DNA of 10,315 nt from RGIG8597 sp045133795 (lineage in GTDB: Bacteria; Spirochaetota; GWE2-31-10), in the NCBI GenBank assembly GCA_045133795.1, contig JBGUUT010000028.1:1-10315 (forward strand), written 5' to 3'. Both the position numbers and the translations under genes were made by a program. This document shows positions 6,087 to 10,315 of this stretch, one piece after another. Every line of letters begins with the position of its first letter. Position 1 is the first letter of the stretch. A model generated the notes under the pieces. That model saw only the letters and a list, made by a program, of their open reading frames with translations. It did not search any database and was not told the DNA's origin.

Positions 6087-7457
6087 GTGGATTGTAGAGA
6101 AAAAATAATACAACAGCGGAAGTTTTTTGACAGCGGAATAACTCGTAATATTGAATGGCGAAAACAAAAATTAATAGCCTTATATAAGGCTATTAAAAAT
6201 TATGAAACAGAAATTTTTGCTGCATTAAAAGTAGATTTAAATAAATCTTCGGCTGAAGCTTTTTCAACGGAAGTTGGGCTTATATTAGAAGAAATAAGTT
6301 TTGCATTAAAACATTTGTCGAAATGGGCAAAAATAAAAAAAGTTCCGTCGGCATTATTGAGTTTTCCGTCAAGCAGTAGAGTTTATTATGAACCTTACGG
6401 TGTTGTGTTGATTTTATCTCCTTGGAATTATCCTATTCAATTATCTCTTATGCCTTTGGTAGGAGCAATAGCAGCCGGTAATTGTGCAATTATCAAGCTG
6501 GCAGAGGATTCTGCGGCTTCATCGAATGTGTTATATAAGATTGTAAAGTCTTGTTTTGAAGCTGAATATGTTGATGTAATAGAGGGCGATAAAACGGTAA
6601 GTGAATCTTTGTTAAAAGAAAAGTTCGATTATATATTTTTTACCGGAAGTCCAAATGTCGGTAAAATTGTTATGAAAGCTGCAGCTGAAAATCTTACTCC
6701 GGTAACATTGGAATTAGGCGGTAAAAGTCCATGTATTGTAGATGAAACAGCAGATATTTCTGTTACGGCAAAGCGTATTGCATGGGGAAAGTTTATTAAT
6801 GCCGGACAAACTTGTATCGCTCCGGATTATTTATTGGTTCAAAAATCAATAAAAGAAAAAATATTATTTGCAATAAAAAGAGAGATCGTTAACTTTTACG
6901 GAGATGTACCGGAAATGAATCCGGACTTTCCAAAGATTATTAATAAAAGACATTTTTCCAGATTATGTGAGTATTTTAATGACGGAAAAATTATTTGTGG
7001 AGGAAAGGTAAATACTGAGACTTTGCAAATTGCTCCGACACTTCTTGATGAAGTTGAAATGGATTCATCTGTTATGCAGGATGAAATATTCGGTCCTATA
7101 TTACCGGTAATAACTTTTGATACTCTTGATGATGTGGTAAAGATTGTAAGAGGTAAATCTCGACCTTTGGCTTTGTATTTTTTCTCTTCGGATAAAAAAA
7201 GACGGAGAAGGATAATAGAAAATCTTTCTTTCGGCGGTGGTTGTATGAATGATACAATACTTCATTTAGTTACGCCGTATATGCCGTTTGGTGGAATCGG
7301 TGACAGCGGAATGGGCAATTATCACGGAAAGAATAGTTTTGAGACATTCAGTCATAAAAAAAGTGTACTTCATAAAGGATTTTCTATTGATTTATCATTT
7401 AGATATCCTCCGTACGGTAAGGGTTTTATGAAATTATTAAGAAAAATCATGAGATAA
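6087..7457 (+). CDS. NAD(P)-dependent aldehyde dehydrogenase, ALDH3-like
   Basis: It oxidises an aldehyde to a carboxylic acid with NAD(P)+; the substrate is not evident. At 456 residues it matches the short ALDH3 class rather than the roughly 500-residue tetrameric classes. Key residues are Asn114 in LSPWNYP, the nucleotide-fold FTGSPNVG at 185-192, the general base Glu209 in TLELGGKSP, the nucleophile Cys243 in NAGQTC, and EIFGP at 333-337. PFGGIGDSGMGNYHGK plus FETFSHKKS near the C-terminus is a hallmark of the ALDH3/fatty-aldehyde and coniferyl-aldehyde group. The usual KPSE is KLAE (137-140), keeping the Lys and Glu. No CoA-acylating features are seen, so it is unlikely to be the acetaldehyde enzyme of ethanol fermentation. 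The start is GTG, set by AGGAGG. It follows yigZ by 9 nt and is the last gene of the pfl operon. No clear terminator follows. Confidence 0.9.
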   Translation: MDCREKIIQQRKFFDSGITRNIEWRKQKLIALYKAIKNYETEIFAALKVDLNKSSAEAFSTEVGLILEEISFALKHLSKWAKIKKVPSALLSFPSSSRVYYEPYGVVLILSPWNYPIQLSLMPLVGAIAAGNCAIIKLAEDSAASSNVLYKIVKSCFEAEYVDVIEGDKTVSESLLKEKFDYIFFTGSPNVGKIVMKAAAENLTPVTLELGGKSPCIVDETADISVTAKRIAWGKFINAGQTCIAPDYLLVQKSIKEKILFAIKREIVNFYGDVPEMNPDFPKIINKRHFSRLCEYFNDGKIICGGKVNTETLQIAPTLLDEVEMDSSVMQDEIFGPILPVITFDTLDDVVKIVRGKSRPLALYFFSSDKKRRRRIIENLSFGGGCMNDTILHLVTPYMPFGGIGDSGMGNYHGKNSFETFSHKKSVLHKGFSIDLSFRYPPYGKGFMKLLRKIMR

Positions 7458-7495
7458 ACTTTAATTAATAATTTTTTTATAAAAAATATAAGAAG

Positions 7496-7525
7496 TGAAC
7501 ATTTTTTTGTTTTTTCTGATAAAAT
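7496..7525 (+). promoter_or_regulatory. Predicted promoter of the cNMP-fold gene
   Basis: TGAACA at 7496-7501 (4 of 6 to -35) and TAAAAT at 7520-7525 (5 of 6 to -10) are 18 nt apart, with an extended TGA directly before the -10. The predicted start is near 7532, giving a leader of about 43 nt. The surrounding 75-nt gap is almost pure A and T and contains no convincing terminator for the preceding gene, so read-through is possible. Confidence 0.5.
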
Positions 7526-7527
7526 AT

Positions 7528-7544
7528 TTTGATTGCTTATCAAA
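7528..7544. promoter_or_regulatory. FNR-like inverted repeat at the predicted transcription start
   Basis: TTTGAT at 7528-7533 and ATCAAA at 7539-7544 are exact inverted repeats with a 5-nt spacer. The FNR/CRP-type consensus is TTGAT-N4-ATCAA, so the half-sites match but the spacer is one base longer. The dyad covers the predicted transcription start just after the -10, a position that suits a repressor. A small TGCTT/AAGCA hairpin (7534-7547) overlaps it and could instead act in the mRNA 5' end. Confidence 0.35.
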
Positions 7545-7562
7545 GCATATAAAGAAGAAAAT

Positions 7563-7567
7563 AAGGA
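7563..7567 (+). promoter_or_regulatory. Ribosome-binding site deciding the cNMP-fold gene start
   Basis: AAGGA at 7563-7567 is 7 nt before ATG 7575. The in-frame TTG at 7533 has no ribosome-binding site and sits at the predicted transcription start, so it is unlikely to be used. The surrounding ATAAGGATTT also resembles a CsrA target (ANGGA core). Confidence 0.8.
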
Positions 7568-7574
7568 TTTAATA

Positions 7575-9980
7575 ATGACAGCAGTGCAATACCAATCGGA
7601 AACCGTTCATTATGATGCGGGACAGATTATAGCCTTGCAGGGAAGTGCTCTACAGGATATTTTGTTTTTAAAAAAAGGTACTGTAGAAATTAAACAATGT
7701 ATAGAAAATATCAAAGGTTTTTTAGACTTTGAAATAATAGAAAAGAGTAAATGCTTAAAAGAAGTTACGGTTCCGTCAATTTTAGGTGGGGAATTTCTTT
7801 TGTCGGATTTATGCGATAATAGTTATATTGCAAAGACAGAATGTGAAGTTACTCATTTTAAAGTGAATCCGGATGATATACTTAATTTTTTAAAACAGGC
7901 TCCTCAAATTGCAGGGAATGTCTTGCTTAGCATGAAAGATTTTTGTATTCACGGCATAAATAATTATATTTATCAAAATAAATTAATCGGTGAAATAGAC
8001 AAGCTGACTGATAATATTGAAATTTTGGCAAGTGCTTTAGAAAATGATACTTCAGATGAACTTTTTAGTGCTTTTGAGAGTGCCGGCGGAGAAATCCCGG
8101 AAACAATAGAAGCTTCTTTTCTTTTAAAAGATAATTCACAATTGTTGAATAAACTTTATTTGGAACAGGAAGATGTAAAAGAAAAATACGATTGGGAAAC
8201 TTTAGAGTTTGCAAATACTATAGTTCGGGCGAATCCACAAGCTTTTCAGCAGATTATTCACTGTCAGATTTCTGTATTTCATTATATTTATAAACGACTT
8301 GCGGCTGTTGCTCAACAAATAGCTGAAGATGTTGCAAAATTACAAAAACAAATTCAACGTCGAATGGATTTTCTTTATGATGATCCGAGTTCACAGTTGT
8401 TTAGATTGTTAAATCTCGGAGGAGAACTTTTAGTTTTCCATAATGCACAGCCTACAATTTTAAAGGGAATTGTTACTGTTATAAAAAATATCGAAAATCT
8501 TTATGTGAAAAACGGCGGTTATTCTTATGAGAAATTGCAGGATTCTTTAAAAGATTTTATGGCGTCAGTTCCTAAACAACCGGATATGGAAGAATCTGAT
8601 ATTTTGATAAAGGAAAATGATAAGCCGTCGGAATTCCGTCCATTGTTGAAAAACGGAACAAAAGAAATTCTTGCTTATGCAGGTGTAAGTCAAGAAGTTG
8701 CCGAAAGAATGGAAGAGGATTTTGCGAAGATTGAAAAGATTAATTTTAAAGATCCTACAGAAAAAGATTCGCGTCGAATCCTTAAAGAGTTGCAGCGTGA
8801 CTTTTTTGAATTATTTACGGCAGTTGTATTTCGTTATTTTGATCATAAGATTGAGGTTCCGTTAGCCGTAAAATTATTTATATATTTTGGTTTTATTAAA
8901 GAAGACGTTTTGGATGATAATCATTTAGACAATCTTTGTAAGGCCGTAGAGTTTTTTGAAAATCCGGGAAATATAGATTATCCTATTATGACGGCAGTGG
9001 ATTATTTGGAAAGTATTTATAAGCAGGAAGAAGTGCCGGGCTTATCATTGAACGGAGAAGATTATATTAAAACAATGCGACATAATGCCGGACGAGGTAA
9101 TGAATTTGTTGATTCTCCGGAGAAACGTGTTACTTATGAAATTGATAATATGTTTAAAGAAGCAATGCGAATTACTTCTGACAGTCCACGTGCGTATATT
9201 CCATTTTTAACATCTTATGCAATTAAGGGGAATCTTTCTAATCTTTTGAATACTCCGAAGCATTTGAATACAGAAATTAAGAAAATTAATACAATCGATC
9301 CTACATTATTCTTCCGTGAGCTTACATGGAAAATTCCGGGTAAGAGTGAATTGATTACAAAAGAGGTAAAACCATATTTAATTATTGTACCTAATACGGG
9401 GGTTCGTGTTCAATTGTGGCAGGAAATGGTTAATAATCAGCGTCATTCTAGAGCAAGATTGGTTATTCCTACAATATTTAACGGAATGCAGGAAAAATCC
9501 TTGATTCAATCATTTGCACATTTCCGTTGGGAATTAAATAAATTGATTGCTGGTGCGAACTGGATGGATCCTGTAGAAGGCGGTTTTGTTGGTGCATTTT
9601 ATGATTTTTCTCAGTATTATCAAAAGATGAATGAGTTGTCTATTGAGGCAAAAGAAGACATAAAGATGTTATTTAATAAAATAAAAATGGACAGAGACAG
9701 ATTTGCTTATTTTTATGAGAAATGGTTGATGTATGAAAAAGATGGTGTTGCGAAAGTTAATAAAGTTGTACGTCAGATTTTTTATCGCTATATTCCATTC
9801 CCTAAACATATCAGAGACAGATTATGTCATCTTCCGTTGTTTGAAGATTTGAATAATAGATACAATAATATTTCAAATCGAACAGTACGGTCATTGGAGG
9901 CTAAATATCGAAAATATGAAGATGAAGCCGGACAATTGCCGGAAGATTTACAGGCTTATCTTGATATATTAAGAATATAA
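7575..9980 (+). CDS. Large protein with N-terminal cyclic-nucleotide-binding-like domain, function unknown
   Basis: This 801-residue protein has a cNMP-binding (CRP-like) beta-barrel fold at about residues 8-125. Signs are YDAGQIIALQGSALQDILFLKKGTVEI at its start and GGEFLLSDL at 71-79, where CRP-type proteins carry GE and then an arginine in the phosphate-binding cassette. That arginine appears to be missing (DNSYIAKTE follows), so cAMP or cGMP binding is doubtful. No helix-turn-helix follows, so it is not an ordinary CRP/FNR regulator. The rest, about 650 residues, looks mainly helical. Residues 240-263 (RLAAVAQQIAEDVAKLQKQI and on) could form a coiled coil. A C-terminal part rich in aromatic residues (about 580-740, from Trp585) contains PYLIIVPNTGVRVQLWQEM and NWMDPVEGGFVGAFYDF. 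No signal peptide or membrane segment is evident, so it is probably cytoplasmic. The ATG at 7575 was chosen from AAGGA 7 nt upstream. It has its own promoter and terminator. I recall similar large treponemal proteins but have not verified this. Confidence 0.85.
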   Translation: MTAVQYQSETVHYDAGQIIALQGSALQDILFLKKGTVEIKQCIENIKGFLDFEIIEKSKCLKEVTVPSILGGEFLLSDLCDNSYIAKTECEVTHFKVNPDDILNFLKQAPQIAGNVLLSMKDFCIHGINNYIYQNKLIGEIDKLTDNIEILASALENDTSDELFSAFESAGGEIPETIEASFLLKDNSQLLNKLYLEQEDVKEKYDWETLEFANTIVRANPQAFQQIIHCQISVFHYIYKRLAAVAQQIAEDVAKLQKQIQRRMDFLYDDPSSQLFRLLNLGGELLVFHNAQPTILKGIVTVIKNIENLYVKNGGYSYEKLQDSLKDFMASVPKQPDMEESDILIKENDKPSEFRPLLKNGTKEILAYAGVSQEVAERMEEDFAKIEKINFKDPTEKDSRRILKELQRDFFELFTAVVFRYFDHKIEVPLAVKLFIYFGFIKEDVLDDNHLDNLCKAVEFFENPGNIDYPIMTAVDYLESIYKQEEVPGLSLNGEDYIKTMRHNAGRGNEFVDSPEKRVTYEIDNMFKEAMRITSDSPRAYIPFLTSYAIKGNLSNLLNTPKHLNTEIKKINTIDPTLFFRELTWKIPGKSELITKEVKPYLIIVPNTGVRVQLWQEMVNNQRHSRARLVIPTIFNGMQEKSLIQSFAHFRWELNKLIAGANWMDPVEGGFVGAFYDFSQYYQKMNELSIEAKEDIKMLFNKIKMDRDRFAYFYEKWLMYEKDGVAKVNKVVRQIFYRYIPFPKHIRDRLCHLPLFEDLNNRYNNISNRTVRSLEAKYRKYEDEAGQLPEDLQAYLDILRI

Positions 9981-9986
9981 AAAATG

Positions 9987-10020
9987 AAAGACAGTTCCTG
10001 GTTGGGGGCTGTCTTTTTTT
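9987..10020 (+). terminator. Intrinsic terminator after the cNMP-fold gene
   Basis: AAAGACAG (9987-9994) pairs with CTGTCTTT (10009-10016). Inside it TTCC can pair with GGGG through two wobble pairs, leaving a short TGGTT loop. A T-run extends to 10020. It lies 6 nt after the stop codon. Confidence 0.9.
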
Positions 10021-10035
10021 GGTTATGTATGATTT

Positions 10036-10085
10036 AGATGCCCAGACCTATATGCGAGAATGGAATATAGGTCTGGGCATTTTTT
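10036..10085 (+). terminator. Second terminator-like hairpin, perfect 16-bp stem with ANGGA in the loop
   Basis: ATGCCCAGACCTATAT (10038-10053) and ATATAGGTCTGGGCAT (10065-10080) are exact reverse complements, extended by one G-U and one A-U pair. The 11-nt loop GCGAGAATGGA includes ATGGA (10060-10064). T residues run from 10080 to 10085, so it has the form of an intrinsic terminator on the + strand. It lies 15 nt after the first terminator and may be a backup, the end of a small RNA, or a copy of a dispersed palindrome. Confidence 0.7.
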
Positions 10086-10315
10086 CCCAAATCTTATATA
10101 CTTTCATTAGAAAAACAGCATTTTTATAAAAAAACCGTACTTTCTCTCTCTAGAAAATAAAAACGAAAACACAAAAAAGCCCAAAAGATAGGAATGCTGA
10201 TTAGAAAGACAAAATTTATAACTTTTTGCGGACATAGTTATCCCGTCAAAATGGATTACTTTATAGGAAAATGAATAATTTTGAAAAATTATAAAGAATC
10301 AAGAGAAGAAAATAT
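10086..10315. other. AT-rich stretch without a confident gene
   Basis: About 230 nt rich in A runs, with a short CT repeat near 10122-10130. On the - strand, 10235-10107 is open for 42 codons, from MSAKSYKFCL to a Phe-rich end, with hydrophobic YLLGFFVFSFLF in the middle. Its only upstream help is GGGA 5 nt before the ATG, so it is not called. On the + strand, a TTG at 10281 opens a frame that runs off the window, with AGGA 12 nt before it; this could be the start of a gene beyond the edge, but the support is weak. Confidence 0.5.

Noticed and set aside
6085..6108. ATG just before the aldehyde dehydrogenase start
   Set aside because: It is out of frame and reaches a stop within eight codons.
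7458..7495. Terminator after the aldehyde dehydrogenase
   Set aside because: Only an A/T hairpin with a tiny loop (TTTTTT/AAAAAA) is present; it is not stable enough to call.
7533..7574. TTG start adding 14 residues to the cNMP-fold protein
   Set aside because: It sits at the predicted transcription start with no ribosome-binding site, while ATG 7575 has AAGGA at 7 nt.
10271..10294. Small frame starting at ATG 10271
   Set aside because: It stops after seven codons, and AGGA is only 2 nt from the ATG.

Overview
The window looks like chromosomal DNA from a spirochaete, most likely a host-associated or otherwise anaerobic Treponema with AT-rich DNA. The reasons are the treponeme-like FlgL sequence, the order flgL-fliW-fliW-csrA, fermentative pyruvate formate-lyase genes, and an 800-residue cNMP-fold protein of a kind I associate with treponemes. 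This placement is from memory of the families and was not searched. All confident genes lie on the + strand and are tightly packed. I see no insertion sequence, tRNA, rRNA, CRISPR array or phage gene.

Region 1 (1-2400) is a flagellar checkpoint cassette. It holds the 3' part of flgL (hook-filament junction), a divergent fliW paralogue that follows flgL by 3 nt with no visible Shine-Dalgarno, a canonical fliW, and csrA, which overlaps fliW by 7 nt. The csrA ribosome-binding site is very strong but lies in a possible hairpin, which suggests translational coupling or autoregulation. A long hairpin with a U-run ends the unit. In other bacteria FliW binds flagellin or CsrA, so filament assembly is tied to flagellin translation. 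Two different FliW proteins in one cassette are the most interesting feature here.

Region 2 (2401-7532) starts with a good extended -10 promoter and an upstream dyad, then runs pflB-pflA-yigZ-aldehyde dehydrogenase with gaps of only 0-9 nt. PflB and PflA are the glycyl-radical enzyme and its radical-SAM activase, which split pyruvate to acetyl-CoA and formate. Why a YigZ/IMPACT protein and an ALDH3-type dehydrogenase follow them is unclear. No convincing terminator follows the dehydrogenase.

Region 3 (7496-10020) is a single gene with its own promoter and an FNR-like inverted repeat at the predicted transcription start. It encodes an 801-residue protein with an N-terminal cyclic-nucleotide-binding-like fold that lacks the usual phosphate-binding arginine, followed by about 650 residues I do not recognise. 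An intrinsic terminator follows.

Region 4 (10021-10315) has no confident gene. It holds a second terminator-like hairpin with a perfect 16-bp stem, whose loop carries the ANGGA core recognised by CsrA, and then AT-rich sequence to the window edge.

Two gene starts were moved downstream to match ribosome-binding sites (pflB to 2534, the cNMP-fold gene to 7575). The pflA start was placed at 4770 by cysteine spacing.
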